64,000 nucleotides of DNA from Acidimicrobiales bacterium (GCA_033344915.1 JAWPML010000001.1:3862263-3926262); one strand, 5' to 3'. Counted from the stretch's first letter, positions 24,855 through 34,051 are shown. The notes: generated by a model from the letters alone, not told the origin. Numbers and translations are program-made.

Positions 24855-25721
24855 GTGGATCCGGTCGACCTGCTCGACCGGTGCGAGTTCCCCGCGGGGC
24901 ATCTGCATCTCGGCGTGAGCGGGGGTGCGGACAGCGTCGCCATGGCACTGCTGGCCCACGCGGCGCAGCGACCGTTCACGATCTGGCACGTCCACCACGG
25001 CCTGCAGGCGGGGGCGGACGACGACGCCGAGGCGGTCGCGAGACTCGCCGCGGACCTCGGTGCGGCGTGCGAGATTCGGCGGGTGGAGATCGACGCCGGT
25101 GGGGACCTCGAAGCCCGGGCGCGGGCCGCCCGCTATGCGGCTCTGCCCGACGACGTGTGCGTGGGTCACACGGCCGACGACCGGGCCGAGACGGTGCTGC
25201 TCAACCTCTTCCGCGGGGCGGGGCTCGCCGGCGTGGCGGCGCGCATGGATCGGGTCCACCGGCCGATCCTGGGTCTGCGCAGAGCCGAGACGGAGGCCGT
25301 CTGCGCGATCGCCGGATACCGGCCGGTGGCCGATCCGATGAACGACGACCCGACCTTTCGGCGGGTCGCGGTGCGGCGCTCGGTGCTGCCGGCGGCGGCC
25401 GAGGCGTTCGACCGCGATGTCGTCCCGCTGCTCAACCGGCATGCCGATCTGGTCGCCGATGCGCTGGAGGTGATCGGCGCGGCCGCTGACGACGTGGACG
25501 CGACGAACGTCGTCGCGCTGCGAGGGGTCCCCCGGGCGGTCGCCACCGAGGTGCTGCGGCGCTGGATCGCGGCCGAACTCGGCTCGGCCGCCGGCATCGA
25601 CCTGGCGGCCATCGACCGGGCGATGCTCGTCGTGGACGGCACCCACAAGGCCACCGAGCTCCCGGGCGGCCACCGACTGGCCCGGACCGACGGAGTCCTG
25701 CGCATCGAGCAGCGACCGTGA
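24855..25721 (+). CDS. tilS: tRNA(Ile)-lysidine synthetase
   Basis: A 288-residue N-type ATP pyrophosphatase that modifies the CAU anticodon of tRNA-Ile to lysidine. The PP-loop LGVSGGADSVAMALL and the VGHTADDRAETVLLNL motif are intact, as is the RxxxxR-like MNDDPTFRRVAVRRSVLP segment. The protein lacks the extra C-terminal domain of E. coli TilS, as usual in short actinobacterial forms. It starts with GTG and precedes hpt. Confidence 0.9.
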   Translation: MDPVDLLDRCEFPAGHLHLGVSGGADSVAMALLAHAAQRPFTIWHVHHGLQAGADDDAEAVARLAADLGAACEIRRVEIDAGGDLEARARAARYAALPDDVCVGHTADDRAETVLLNLFRGAGLAGVAARMDRVHRPILGLRRAETEAVCAIAGYRPVADPMNDDPTFRRVAVRRSVLPAAAEAFDRDVVPLLNRHADLVADALEVIGAAADDVDATNVVALRGVPRAVATEVLRRWIAAELGSAAGIDLAAIDRAMLVVDGTHKATELPGGHRLARTDGVLRIEQRP

Positions 25722-25727
25722 ACGAGA

Positions 25728-25807
25728 TGAGACAGCGGGGTCAGAGTCCCGTCCCACCTTTCCGCTGGAGGTTGGAGATGGGACGGGACTCTGACCCCGG
25801 CGTCTCA
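25728..25807. repeat. Full palindromic GGGGTCAGA element between tilS and hpt
   Basis: Left arm 25728-25756 and right arm 25779-25807 are 29 bases each and pair at 27 positions, around a 22-base loop. The core is GGGGTCAGAGTCCCGTCCCA. Half or variant copies occur at 39736, 47501 and 48931. It would fold into a long hairpin in RNA and could end tilS transcription. Confidence 0.85.
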
Positions 25808-25825
25808 ACATCCCACGGTCCAAAG

Positions 25826-25831
25826 TAGGGT
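25826..25831 (+). promoter_or_regulatory. Leaderless -10 hexamer of hpt
   Basis: TAGGGT ends seven bases before the ATG at 25839. Confidence 0.55.
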
Positions 25832-25838
25832 CGCGGCG

Positions 25839-26372
25839 ATGGGCGTACCCGCGGGCTCTCTCGGCAGGACGGTGATCGGGGCGGACGAGCTCGCGGCGCG
25901 GGTGCAGGACCTCGGCCGGCAGATCACCGAGGACTACCACGACCGCCAGCCTCTGCTCGTCGGGGTGCTGAAGGGCGCGTTCATCTTCATGAGCGACCTC
26001 GGTCGGGCGATCAACCGACCAGTCGAGTTCGACTTCATGGCGGTCTCCTCGTACGGCGACTCGACCGCGTCCTCCGGCGTGGTCCGCATCGTCAAGGACC
26101 TGGAGACGGACATCCGGGACCGAGACGTCATCCTCGTCGAGGACATCGTCGACTCCGGGCTCACCCTGCGTTACCTCCGCCAGTTGCTGGAGGACCGTGG
26201 TCCCGCGAGCCTCGAGGTGTGCGCTCTGCTCGTTCGCGAGGGCGCCCGTTCGGATGACGTGAAGTACGTCGGCTTCCCCATTCAGCCCGACTTCGTCGTC
26301 GGCTACGGGCTCGATGTCGCCCAGCACTACCGGGAACTCGACTCCATCCGGGTGTTCGAGCCGGCCGAGTGA
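25839..26372 (+). CDS. hpt: Hypoxanthine phosphoribosyltransferase
   Basis: A 177-residue type I phosphoribosyltransferase for purine salvage (hypoxanthine or guanine to IMP or GMP). The PRPP-binding loop VILVEDIVDSGLTLRYL and the MAVSSYGDST segment are typical. In most actinobacteria hpt is followed by ftsH; here folE follows directly. It has a private leaderless promoter separated from tilS by the palindromic element. Confidence 0.93.
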   Translation: MGVPAGSLGRTVIGADELAARVQDLGRQITEDYHDRQPLLVGVLKGAFIFMSDLGRAINRPVEFDFMAVSSYGDSTASSGVVRIVKDLETDIRDRDVILVEDIVDSGLTLRYLRQLLEDRGPASLEVCALLVREGARSDDVKYVGFPIQPDFVVGYGLDVAQHYRELDSIRVFEPAE

Positions 26373-26389
26373 AGCCCGACGCCGCTCGC

Positions 26390-26395
26390 TAGGTT
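26390..26395 (+). promoter_or_regulatory. Leaderless -10 hexamer of folE
   Basis: TAGGTT ends seven bases before the GTG at 26403, which supports that start over a TTG at 26394 inside the hexamer. Confidence 0.5.
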
Positions 26396-26402
26396 GCGAA
26401 CC

Positions 26403-27035
26403 GTGAGCCATGACCACGACGACGATTTCGACACCGACCGGCCACTGATCAACGGCATCCATGCGCCGGAGGTCGATCAGCCCCGGATCGCCGCCGCGGT
26501 GCGGGAGATCCTGGAGGCGATCGGCGAGGATCCCACCCGCGACGGCCTGCTCGACACGCCCGATCGCGTCGCCCGCATGTACGCCGAGGTGTGCGCCGGG
26601 CTCCACCAGGATCCGGCCGAGCACCTGATGAAGACGTTCGAGGCGGGTCACGACGAGATGGTGATGGTGCGGGACATTCCGCTCTACTCGCTGTGCGAAC
26701 ACCACCTGATCCCCTTCCTCGGCAAGGCCCACGTCGCCTACATCCCGAACGAGACCGGGCGGGTCACCGGCCTCTCGAAGCTGGCTCGTCTCGTCGACGG
26801 CTACGCCAAGCGCCCGCAGGTGCAGGAGCGGCTCACCCGTCAGGTCGCGGATGCCATCGAGCACCAGCTCGCCCCCAGCGGCGTCCTCGTGGTCATCGAA
26901 GCGGAGCACCTCTGCATGTCGATGCGGGGCGTCCGCAAGCCGGGCTCGAGCACGGTCACGTCGAGCGTCACCGGCATCTTCCGCGACAACGTCGCCACCC
27001 GTGCGGAGGCGATGCGGTTCCTGGAGCGGCGCTGA
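26403..27035 (+). CDS. folE: GTP cyclohydrolase I
   Basis: A 210-residue enzyme that converts GTP to dihydroneopterin triphosphate, the first step of folate synthesis. Conserved segments [33 protein letters not shown] (zinc Cys and His), and [14 protein letters not shown] (second zinc cysteine) are present. It heads a tight operon folE-folP-(phosphatase-like)-folB-folK fusion-panC. Confidence 0.95.
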   Translation: MSHDHDDDFDTDRPLINGIHAPEVDQPRIAAAVREILEAIGEDPTRDGLLDTPDRVARMYAEVCAGLHQDPAEHLMKTFEAGHDEMVMVRDIPLYSLCEHHLIPFLGKAHVAYIPNETGRVTGLSKLARLVDGYAKRPQVQERLTRQVADAIEHQLAPSGVLVVIEAEHLCMSMRGVRKPGSSTVTSSVTGIFRDNVATRAEAMRFLERR

Positions 27036-27045
27036 GGTCACGGCG

Positions 27046-27837
27046 ATGACCCGGGTCATGGGCGTCGTCAACGTCACACCGGATTCGTTCTCGGACGGCG
27101 GCGAGTTCGCCGATCCGGCCACCGCGGTCGCCCACGCCCGTCGGCTGCTCGCCGAGGGCGCCGAGCTGATCGACATCGGCGGCGAGAGCACCCGGCCAGG
27201 GTCCGAACCGGTGCCCGAGCAGGTCGAACTCGACCGGGTCGTACCCGTGATCGAGGCACTCGCGGGAACCATCGGCGACGCGGCGATCTCGGTCGACACG
27301 ACCAAACCGGCGGTGGCGATCGCCGCGGTCGGTGCCGGCGCGACGATCATCAACGACGTGTCGGCGTCGTTGGAGACCGTGGCCGCCGATCTGGGTGTCG
27401 GCTGGGTGGCGATGCACTCGCTCGGCCCGTCGGCGACCATGCAGGACGACCCCCGCTATGACGACGTGGTCGAGGAGATCGCGACGTTTCTCGACGATGC
27501 GGCCGCCCGGGGCCGGCGGGCCGGCGTGGAGCGGATGTGGGTGGATCCCGGCATCGGCTTCGGGAAGACGTCCGTGCACAATCTCGAGCTCGTCGCGAAC
27601 CTCGACCGGTTCGTCCCGATCGCGCCGGTGCTCGTGGGGGTCAGCCGCAAGCGTTTCGTCGGCGAGCTCCACGCCGTTTCCGATGGCATTGCAGGGGAAA
27701 CCCCGGCGACACCGGTCGACGACCGCTACGAGGGATCCGTCGCGATGGCCACGTGGAGCGCGCATATGGGCGCGGACATCGTCCGCGTGCACGATGTCCG
27801 CGGTACGGTCCACGCCGTGCGAGTGGTGAACTCATGA
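27046..27837 (+). CDS. folP: Dihydropteroate synthase
   Basis: A 263-residue TIM-barrel enzyme joining p-aminobenzoate to hydroxymethyl-dihydropterin diphosphate. It has the N-terminal VMGVVNVTPDSFSDGG loop, DIGGESTRPGS, ISVDTTKP, INDVSA and GVSRKRFVG motifs. The stop overlaps the ATG of the next gene (ATGA). Confidence 0.95.
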   Translation: MTRVMGVVNVTPDSFSDGGEFADPATAVAHARRLLAEGAELIDIGGESTRPGSEPVPEQVELDRVVPVIEALAGTIGDAAISVDTTKPAVAIAAVGAGATIINDVSASLETVAADLGVGWVAMHSLGPSATMQDDPRYDDVVEEIATFLDDAAARGRRAGVERMWVDPGIGFGKTSVHNLELVANLDRFVPIAPVLVGVSRKRFVGELHAVSDGIAGETPATPVDDRYEGSVAMATWSAHMGADIVRVHDVRGTVHAVRVVNS

Positions 27838-28457
27838 GGGGGAAATGGGCGCAGGGCATCGAGCCGCGCCATTTCCGTTGGATCGTCAAGGATCGCGTGG
27901 CCGTGTGCGAGCGGCCCGGCGGCTACGGCGACAGTCATCGCAAGGTGCGCCGGCAGGAAGAGATCATCTGGCTGCGCCAGCACGAGTTCGACTTCGTCGT
28001 GTCGCTGATCGGATCCACGCACAACCTGCACAACTACGAGGAACTGGGCGTCCCGTTCCACCATGTGCCCTTCTCCGGTCCGGCCGATGGCCCCCTCGGG
28101 CTCACCCGGGCGATGGCCTCGATCCGCGACCATGTCGACGCCGGCCACAAGATCGTCGTGCACCGCGAGGAGCTCGGGGAGCGGGTTGCGGGCCTGATGG
28201 CGGCCTACCTGCTCTGGATGGAGCTCGTGCCCGACGGGCCCCGGGCGATCATGGTCACCGAGCAGCTCTTCGAACGCGAGCTCGGCCCGCTCGCCCGTGA
28301 GCTCGTGGCCATGGTCGAGAAGTGCACGCCGTCGGCCGAGCTCGGCCCGGATGCCTTCGCGCCCGAACCCGAGCCGGAGCCGGAGGACGGCGAGGGCGAC
28401 GAGGGCGGCGAGGACGACGAGTCGGCGGCCGAGGCGGCCGACGGGGACGACGACTGA
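27834..28457 (+). CDS. Phosphatase-like protein lacking the catalytic cysteine, in the folate operon
   Basis: A 207-residue protein. Residues about 55-130 resemble a dual-specificity/tyrosine phosphatase fold: VVSLIGSTHNLHNYEELGVPF, then HVPFSGPADGP, then H110-R111-EELGE-R117 where active enzymes have HC-x5-R. The catalytic Cys is replaced by Arg111, so it is probably a binding or regulatory pseudophosphatase. The C-terminal 45 residues are very acidic (Glu/Asp/Pro-rich). It is translationally coupled to folP and precedes folB by 8 bases. The fold call is pattern-based and not certain. Confidence 0.6.
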   Translation: MRGKWAQGIEPRHFRWIVKDRVAVCERPGGYGDSHRKVRRQEEIIWLRQHEFDFVVSLIGSTHNLHNYEELGVPFHHVPFSGPADGPLGLTRAMASIRDHVDAGHKIVVHREELGERVAGLMAAYLLWMELVPDGPRAIMVTEQLFERELGPLARELVAMVEKCTPSAELGPDAFAPEPEPEPEDGEGDEGGEDDESAAEAADGDDD

Positions 28458-28465
28458 GGGTCGGC

Positions 28466-28828
28466 ATGGCCACCGACACCATCCAGCTCCGCGACCTGCG
28501 CCTCATGTGCCTCTGTGGCGCGTTGCCCGAGGAGCAGGACCGACAGCAGCCCTACGCGTTCGACATCGATCTCGTCGCCGAACTTCCGGCGACGATGTCG
28601 GACCGGCTGGAGGAGACCGTCGACTACGGCGCTGTGCTCGATCGGATCGAGGCCGTGACGTCCAGTGAGGCATTCCAGCTGTTCGAGCGCATGGCGGAGC
28701 GCATCGCCGAGGAGATGCTGCGCTTCGACCGGGTCGTCGAGGTGACCGTCGAGGTGCGCAAACTCCGCCCACCGGTTGCCCAGGATCTCGGGTCGAGCGG
28801 TATCCGGCTGACCCGCCGGCGGGGATGA
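28466..28828 (+). CDS. folB: Dihydroneopterin aldolase
   Basis: A 120-residue tunnelling-fold enzyme that cleaves dihydroneopterin. The N-terminal IQLRDLRLMCLCGALPEEQ matches the FolB start region with its active-site Glu, and the C-terminal VRKLRPPVAQDLGS holds the conserved lysine. The stop overlaps the start of the folK fusion gene. Confidence 0.88.
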   Translation: MATDTIQLRDLRLMCLCGALPEEQDRQQPYAFDIDLVAELPATMSDRLEETVDYGAVLDRIEAVTSSEAFQLFERMAERIAEEMLRFDRVVEVTVEVRKLRPPVAQDLGSSGIRLTRRRG

Positions 28829-30051
28829 GCGAGCGACACCGGGCGTTCCTCGCGCTCGGGTCCAACATCGGGGATCGGGTCGGCCACCTGCGGCGGGCGA
28901 TCGCCTCGATCCCGGACGTGGACGGTGAGTCCGCCGTCTACGAGACCCCGCCGATCAGCGAGATCGCACAGGACGCGTTCCTCAACATGGTCGTGCGGCT
29001 CGACACGGAGCTCGACGCCCGCGCCCTGCTCGACGTCTGCCGCGCCTGTGAGGCCGAAGCCCAACGGGTGCGCATCGATCACTGGGGACCGCGCACGCTC
29101 GACGTCGACGTGCTCTGGGTGGACGGGGAGACGGTCGACGACCCGCCGGACCTGCTGGTGCCCCATCCCCGGATGTTCGAGCGCTCCTTCGTGCTCGTGC
29201 CGCTCGCCGACCTCGGCGCGGACCTGCTGCCGGACGGCTACGACGTCGAGGCCACCGCCGCAGCGGACGGGATCGTGCGGGTCGGCCGACTCGACGAGCT
29301 CGAGGCCGAACCCACCGTGCTGCGGACCCACATCGTGGGTGGCGGGCGCGCCGGTGGCGCGTTGGCGGCGGCGCTCACGAGGGCCGGGTGGCCCGAGCCG
29401 ACGATCTTCGGGCGCGACGCGGACCGCTCGACGGTGGGAGCCGACGCGGATCTCGTCGTCATCGCCACGCCGGACGATGCGATCGCCGATGTCGCCGCCG
29501 CGTTGCCCCGGCGCGCGGACGTGGCCGTCGCCCATCTGGCCGGGTCCCTCGGCCTCGACGTCCTGGGTGACCACCCCCGGGTGGCGGCGATCCATCCGCT
29601 GGTCTCCATGCCGGACGCCGAGACGGGCGCGGCCCGCCTCCCGGGCGCGTGGTTCGCGATCGCCGGCGACCCACGCGTGCAGCAGATCGTGGCCGCGCTC
29701 GAGGGGCAGGCGTTCCACGTGGCCGACGCCGACCGGGCGGCCTACCACGCCGCCGCGGTGGTGGCCTCGAACCATCTGGTCGCCCTGCTCGGCCATGCCG
29801 AGCGCATCGCGGCGACGGCGGGTGTGCCCTTCGACGCCTTCCTGCAACTGATCCGCGGCTCGGTCGAGAACGTGGCCGCGCTCGGCCCCGCCGCCGCGCT
29901 GACCGGCCCCGCCGCCCGCGGCGACGAGGCGACGATCGAACGTCACCTCGCCGCGTTGCCGGAGGACGAACGGGCGTCCTACGAGGCGATGGCGCGCGAG
30001 GCCCGCCGCCTCGCCGGGCGGTCCGCGTCCGACGCGGAGGGAGCATCGTGA
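28825..30051 (+). CDS. folK: FolK (HPPK) fused to a Rossmann/DUF2520 domain
   Basis: A 408-residue fusion. Residues 1-165 are hydroxymethyl-dihydropterin pyrophosphokinase: FLALGSNIGDRVGHLRRAI, the HWGPRTLDVDVLW block and PHPRMFERSFVLVPL. Residues about 170-400 are a Rossmann domain (THIVGGGRAGGALAAALTRAG) followed by the helical DUF2520 part. DUF2520 proteins are usually separate genes next to panC, and here panC follows with a 4-base overlap. The role of the second domain is not established; a link to pantoate/pantothenate metabolism is inferred from context. Confidence 0.88.
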   Translation: MSERHRAFLALGSNIGDRVGHLRRAIASIPDVDGESAVYETPPISEIAQDAFLNMVVRLDTELDARALLDVCRACEAEAQRVRIDHWGPRTLDVDVLWVDGETVDDPPDLLVPHPRMFERSFVLVPLADLGADLLPDGYDVEATAAADGIVRVGRLDELEAEPTVLRTHIVGGGRAGGALAAALTRAGWPEPTIFGRDADRSTVGADADLVVIATPDDAIADVAAALPRRADVAVAHLAGSLGLDVLGDHPRVAAIHPLVSMPDAETGAARLPGAWFAIAGDPRVQQIVAALEGQAFHVADADRAAYHAAAVVASNHLVALLGHAERIAATAGVPFDAFLQLIRGSVENVAALGPAAALTGPAARGDEATIERHLAALPEDERASYEAMAREARRLAGRSASDAEGAS

Positions 30052-30896
30052 TCATCTTCACGACGATCGCGGACGTGCGGGCACAGCTCGACGCCGACCG
30101 GGCTGCCGGCCGGCGTGTCGGCTTCGTCCCGACGATGGGCTACCTCCACGACGGCCATGTCTCGCTGATCGACGCCGCCGTCGCCGCGAACGACCGGACG
30201 GTCGTGTCGATCTTCGTCAACCCGCTCCAGTTCGCCGAGGGCGAGGACCTCGAGGACTACCCCCGAGACCTCGACGCGGACACCGCCCGCTGCGACGCGG
30301 CCGGTGCGGACTACGTGTTCGCGCCGTCCGTCGAGGAGATGTACCCGCGCCCGGTCGACACGGTGGTCACCGTGCCCGGTGTCAGTGCGCCGCTCGAGGG
30401 CGTGCACCGGCCGACCCACTTCGCCGGCGTCGCCACGGTCGTCACCAAGCTCTTCGCGATCGTTGGGCCGTGCCGCGCCTACTTCGGGGCGAAGGACTGG
30501 CAGCAGGTCGCCGTGGTGACCCGTATGGCGAGCGACCTCAGCATCCCGGCCGAGGTCGTGCCGTGCCCGATCGTGCGGGAGCCGGACGGCCTGGCCATGT
30601 CGAGCCGCAACGTCTACCTGACGCCGACCGAACGGGCACAGGCCCCGGCCCTGCGCCGGGCGCTCGACGCCGGGCTCGCCGCCCTGCGCGCCGGAGAGCG
30701 CGATGGCGCGTCGGTCGCGGCGGCCATGCGCGCCGTGCTCGCCGCCGATGCTCCCGACGGCTCGGTCGACTATGCGGCTGCCGTGTCGGCCGAATCGCTC
30801 ACCGCCGACGGGCCGCTGCGAGGCGACGTGCGACTGCTGCTCGCGGTGAAGTTCAGCAAGGCCCGCCTCATCGACAACGACGGCACGACCGTCTGA
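30048..30896 (+). CDS. panC: Pantothenate synthetase
   Basis: A 282-residue enzyme joining pantoate and beta-alanine with ATP. Motifs FVPTMGYLHDGHVSLI (HxGH-type site), VSIFVNPLQF, GAKDWQQVAVV and MSSRNVYLTP are intact. The GTG start overlaps the preceding stop. The usual downstream panD is absent; a scramblase-like gene follows. Confidence 0.95.
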   Translation: MIIFTTIADVRAQLDADRAAGRRVGFVPTMGYLHDGHVSLIDAAVAANDRTVVSIFVNPLQFAEGEDLEDYPRDLDADTARCDAAGADYVFAPSVEEMYPRPVDTVVTVPGVSAPLEGVHRPTHFAGVATVVTKLFAIVGPCRAYFGAKDWQQVAVVTRMASDLSIPAEVVPCPIVREPDGLAMSSRNVYLTPTERAQAPALRRALDAGLAALRAGERDGASVAAAMRAVLAADAPDGSVDYAAAVSAESLTADGPLRGDVRLLLAVKFSKARLIDNDGTTV

Positions 30897-30933
30897 CGCG
30901 TCGGCATGGCATCCCCCGGCCGTGGTCCGCGCC

Positions 30934-30939
30934 TACGCT
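30934..30939 (+). promoter_or_regulatory. Leaderless -10 hexamer of the scramblase-like gene
   Basis: TACGCT ends seven bases before the ATG at 30947. Confidence 0.5.
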
Positions 30940-30946
30940 CGCTTCC

Positions 30947-31771
30947 ATGACTGCGTACACGGCGGACTGGTATCCGGACCCCGGTGGCGTGCACGAGCTG
31001 CGCTACCACGACGGCACGAAGTGGACCGAGCACGTCTCGAACCACGGGCGCCAGAGCGTCGCTCCGCTCACCGATGCGGGCGCTGTGCCCACCACGGGCA
31101 TGAGCGCCGAGAAGATCCAGCAGCAGGTCTCCGCCAAGGCCGGCGTCCAGCCCGGCGCGGCGCCCGGTGGCGGCACCATCTTCACCGAGCCGGTCCTGGT
31201 GGTGAACCAGAAGGCCAAGCTGCTCGAGATGAACACGGAATACGCCGTGTACGACCAGAACGGCACCCAGATCGGGGCGATCCGGCAGGTCGGCCAGTCC
31301 ACCCTGAAGAAGGTCGCTCGCTTCGTCAGCAGCCTCGACCAGTTCATGACCCACACGCTCCAGCTCGTGGACACCAACGGCGCCGTGCAGCTCTCGGTCA
31401 CCCGGCCGGCCAAGTTCGCGAAGTCGAAGGTCCATGTCTCGGACGCCGCGGGCAACCAGATCGGGTCGATCGTCCAGAAGAACATGATCGGCAAGATCCG
31501 TTTCTCGCTCGAAGGCATGAACGGCGAGATCGGGTCCCTCAACGGCGAGAACTGGCGGGCCTGGAACTTCAACCTGCAGGACGCCGCCGGCAACGAGGTC
31601 GCCCGCATCACCAAGACGTGGGAGGGCCTCGCGAAGACGATGTTCACCACCGCCGACAACTATGTGCTCCAGATCCACCGTCCGCTGGAGGAGCCCATGC
31701 GCAGCCTCGTGGTCGCGTCCGCCGTCTCGGTCGATCTCGCCCTGAAACAGGATTCACGAGGTCTGGGCTGA
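30947..31771 (+). CDS. DUF2510 + phospholipid scramblase/LURP-one-like protein
   Basis: A 274-residue protein. The first 35 residues are a DUF2510 motif (ADWYPDPGGVHELRYHDG, then WTEHV), a short actinobacterial module. After a Gly/Pro linker, residues about 80-270 form a tubby-like beta-barrel typical of scramblase-related/LURP-one proteins (LLEMNTEYAVYDQNG, later IHRPLEEPMRSLVVASAVSVD). No clear membrane helix precedes it. Function is unknown; it lies between panC and coaX, the place panD often occupies. Confidence 0.78.
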   Translation: MTAYTADWYPDPGGVHELRYHDGTKWTEHVSNHGRQSVAPLTDAGAVPTTGMSAEKIQQQVSAKAGVQPGAAPGGGTIFTEPVLVVNQKAKLLEMNTEYAVYDQNGTQIGAIRQVGQSTLKKVARFVSSLDQFMTHTLQLVDTNGAVQLSVTRPAKFAKSKVHVSDAAGNQIGSIVQKNMIGKIRFSLEGMNGEIGSLNGENWRAWNFNLQDAAGNEVARITKTWEGLAKTMFTTADNYVLQIHRPLEEPMRSLVVASAVSVDLALKQDSRGLG

Positions 31772-31776
31772 ACCGA

Positions 31777-31782
31777 TAGCGT
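31777..31782 (+). promoter_or_regulatory. Leaderless -10 hexamer of coaX
   Basis: TAGCGT ends six bases before the GTG at 31789. Confidence 0.55.
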
Positions 31783-31788
31783 TTCGGG

Positions 31789-32583
31789 GTGCTCCTCACG
31801 ATCGACGTCGGCAACACCCAGAACGTCCTCGGGCTGTACGACCTCGACAGTGACCGGGGCGAAGGCGCGGCGGTCGGCCTCGTCGACCACTGGCGGCTGT
31901 CCACCGATCGGGAGCGCACCTCGGACGAGTACGCGATCGCGATCCGGTCCCTGCTCGACACCGCGGACGTGGAGCTCGAGTCCGACCTGCGGGGCGTGGC
32001 GATCTGCTCCGGTGTGCCGCGGATCCTCGCGAACCTGCGCGAGATGGTGAGCCGGTACCTCTCGTTCGATCCGATCGTGATCGAGCCCGGCGTGAAGACC
32101 GGCATGCCGATCCTCTACGACAATCCGAAGGAGGTCGGCGCCGACCGCATCGCCAACGCCATCGCGGCCCACGATCTCTACGGCGGGCCGACCGTGGTCG
32201 TCGACTTCGGAACGGGTAACAACTTCGACGTCATCTCCGCCGACGGTGAGTTCCTCGGTGGCGCCATCGCGCCGGGCATCGAGATCAGCCTCGACGCGCT
32301 GTTCGGCCGGGCCGCCCAGCTGCGGGCCATCGAGCTGGTCGAGCCCCGTAGCGTCATCGGCAAGTCCACCGTCGAGTCGATCCAGTCCGGTGCCGTCTAC
32401 GGCTTCGCCGCGATGATCGACGGCATGGTGGAGCGATTCGCCGCGGAGCTCGGGGACATCAACGTCGTCGCAACCGGCGGCCTCGCCCACCTCATCTCAC
32501 CGGTGGCCGAGTCGATCGAACACGTCGAGCCCTTCCTCACCCTCCACGGGCTGCGGATCGTCCACCATCGAAACCAGCGGTGA
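31789..32583 (+). CDS. coaX: Type III pantothenate kinase
   Basis: A 264-residue ASKHA-fold kinase, first step of CoA synthesis. The phosphate loop [15 protein letters not shown], the [12 protein letters not shown] block and [16 protein letters not shown] match CoaX. It lies 7 bases before lysS and probably shares a transcript with it. Confidence 0.92.
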   Translation: MLLTIDVGNTQNVLGLYDLDSDRGEGAAVGLVDHWRLSTDRERTSDEYAIAIRSLLDTADVELESDLRGVAICSGVPRILANLREMVSRYLSFDPIVIEPGVKTGMPILYDNPKEVGADRIANAIAAHDLYGGPTVVVDFGTGNNFDVISADGEFLGGAIAPGIEISLDALFGRAAQLRAIELVEPRSVIGKSTVESIQSGAVYGFAAMIDGMVERFAAELGDINVVATGGLAHLISPVAESIEHVEPFLTLHGLRIVHHRNQR

Positions 32584-32590
32584 CCCGCCC

Positions 32591-34051
32591 ATGACCGAAC
32601 CCGTCCCGTACCGCGCCGACGTGACCCACACGGTCGCTGACGTCCTGCCGTTCGACGAGAAGCTCGAGGACGGTCAGGAGACGGACGAATCGGTCACGCT
32701 CGCCGGGCGGATCATGCTCCGGCGCGACCAGGGCAAGCTCGCGTTCCTCGTGCTCCAGGACTCGACCGGGCGGATCCAACTGTTCGCCCGCGAGGCGTCG
32801 ACCCCGGACTTCGCGGCGCTCACGAACACCTCCATCGGTGACTGGCTCTGCGTCACCGGCACCATCATCAAGACCCGCCGCGGTGAGCTGTCGATCACGG
32901 TCGACGAGTGGACGGTGCTCGCTCACGCGCAGCGGCCGTTCCCCGACAAGTTCCACGGGATCAGTGACCAGGATCTCCGCTACCGCCAGCGCTATGTCGA
33001 CCTGTGGGTCACCGAGGAGGCTCGCACGGCGTTCCGCCGGCGCTCCCAGATCGTCGCCGCGATGCGGCGTTGGCTCGGCGAGCGCGACTTCATCGAGGTC
33101 GAGACCCCGATGCTGCACCCCATCCCCGGCGGCGCGCTGGCGAAGCCGTTCGCCACCCATCACAACGCGCTCGACACCGAGCTGTTCCTGCGGATCGCGC
33201 CGGAGCTGTACCTGAAGCGGCTGGTCGTCGGCGGCATGGAGAAGGTGTTCGAGATCGGCCGCGTCTTCCGCAACGAGGGGATGTCGACCCGGCACAACCC
33301 CGAGTTCACGATGCTCGAGCTCTACTGGGCCTACGCGGACCACAACGACATGATGACGCTCACCGAGGAGCTCGTGGCGGCCGCGGCGACGGACGTGCTC
33401 GGCACGACCACGATCGACTACGACGGCCGCGAGGTGGACCTCTCCACGCCGTGGCGCCGCGCCACGATGGAGGAGCTCATCCTCGAACACGCCGGCGTGG
33501 AGGTCAGCCTCGACACCCCGATCGACGAGCTCCGCGCCCTGTGCGACAAGTTCGGCGTCGAGACGAAGGCCCACTACGGGCCGGGCAAGCTGATCCTCGA
33601 GATCTACGAGAAGACCACCGAGTCCGAGCTCTGGGGCCCGGTGTTCGTGACGGACTACCCGATCGAGGTGTCGCCCCTCTCCCGTGAGCACCGGGATCGG
33701 CCGGGCTACACCGAGCGCTTCGAGGCGATCGTCGCGGGCCGCGAGCTGTGCAACGGCTTCTCCGAGCTCCAGGACCCCGCCGTGCAGCGGGCGCGGTTCG
33801 AGTCGCAGGAAGCCGAGCGCGATGCCGGCGACGACGAGGCGATGGTGGTCGACGAGGACTACATCCGCGCCCTCGAGTACGGACTGCCCGCGACCGCCGG
33901 CCTCGGTATCGGGGTGGACCGGCTCGTGATGCTGCTCACCGGTACCACGACGATCCGCGACGTCGTGCTGTTTCCCACGCTGCGGCCCGAACAGGTCAGC
34001 GACGGGACGGACGCAGCCGGCGACGAACCCCCCGAATCACCCGCCGACTGA
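32591..34051 (+). CDS. lysS: Lysine--tRNA ligase, class II
   Basis: A 486-residue class II synthetase. The N-terminal OB fold ([20 protein letters not shown]) is followed by motif 2 ([19 protein letters not shown]) and motif 3 ([13 protein letters not shown]). The last 56 bases overlap the 3' end of the convergent sulfotransferase gene, so the C-terminal tail (about 18 residues) is coded on both strands. Confidence 0.95.
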   Translation: MTEPVPYRADVTHTVADVLPFDEKLEDGQETDESVTLAGRIMLRRDQGKLAFLVLQDSTGRIQLFAREASTPDFAALTNTSIGDWLCVTGTIIKTRRGELSITVDEWTVLAHAQRPFPDKFHGISDQDLRYRQRYVDLWVTEEARTAFRRRSQIVAAMRRWLGERDFIEVETPMLHPIPGGALAKPFATHHNALDTELFLRIAPELYLKRLVVGGMEKVFEIGRVFRNEGMSTRHNPEFTMLELYWAYADHNDMMTLTEELVAAAATDVLGTTTIDYDGREVDLSTPWRRATMEELILEHAGVEVSLDTPIDELRALCDKFGVETKAHYGPGKLILEIYEKTTESELWGPVFVTDYPIEVSPLSREHRDRPGYTERFEAIVAGRELCNGFSELQDPAVQRARFESQEAERDAGDDEAMVVDEDYIRALEYGLPATAGLGIGVDRLVMLLTGTTTIRDVVLFPTLRPEQVSDGTDAAGDEPPESPAD

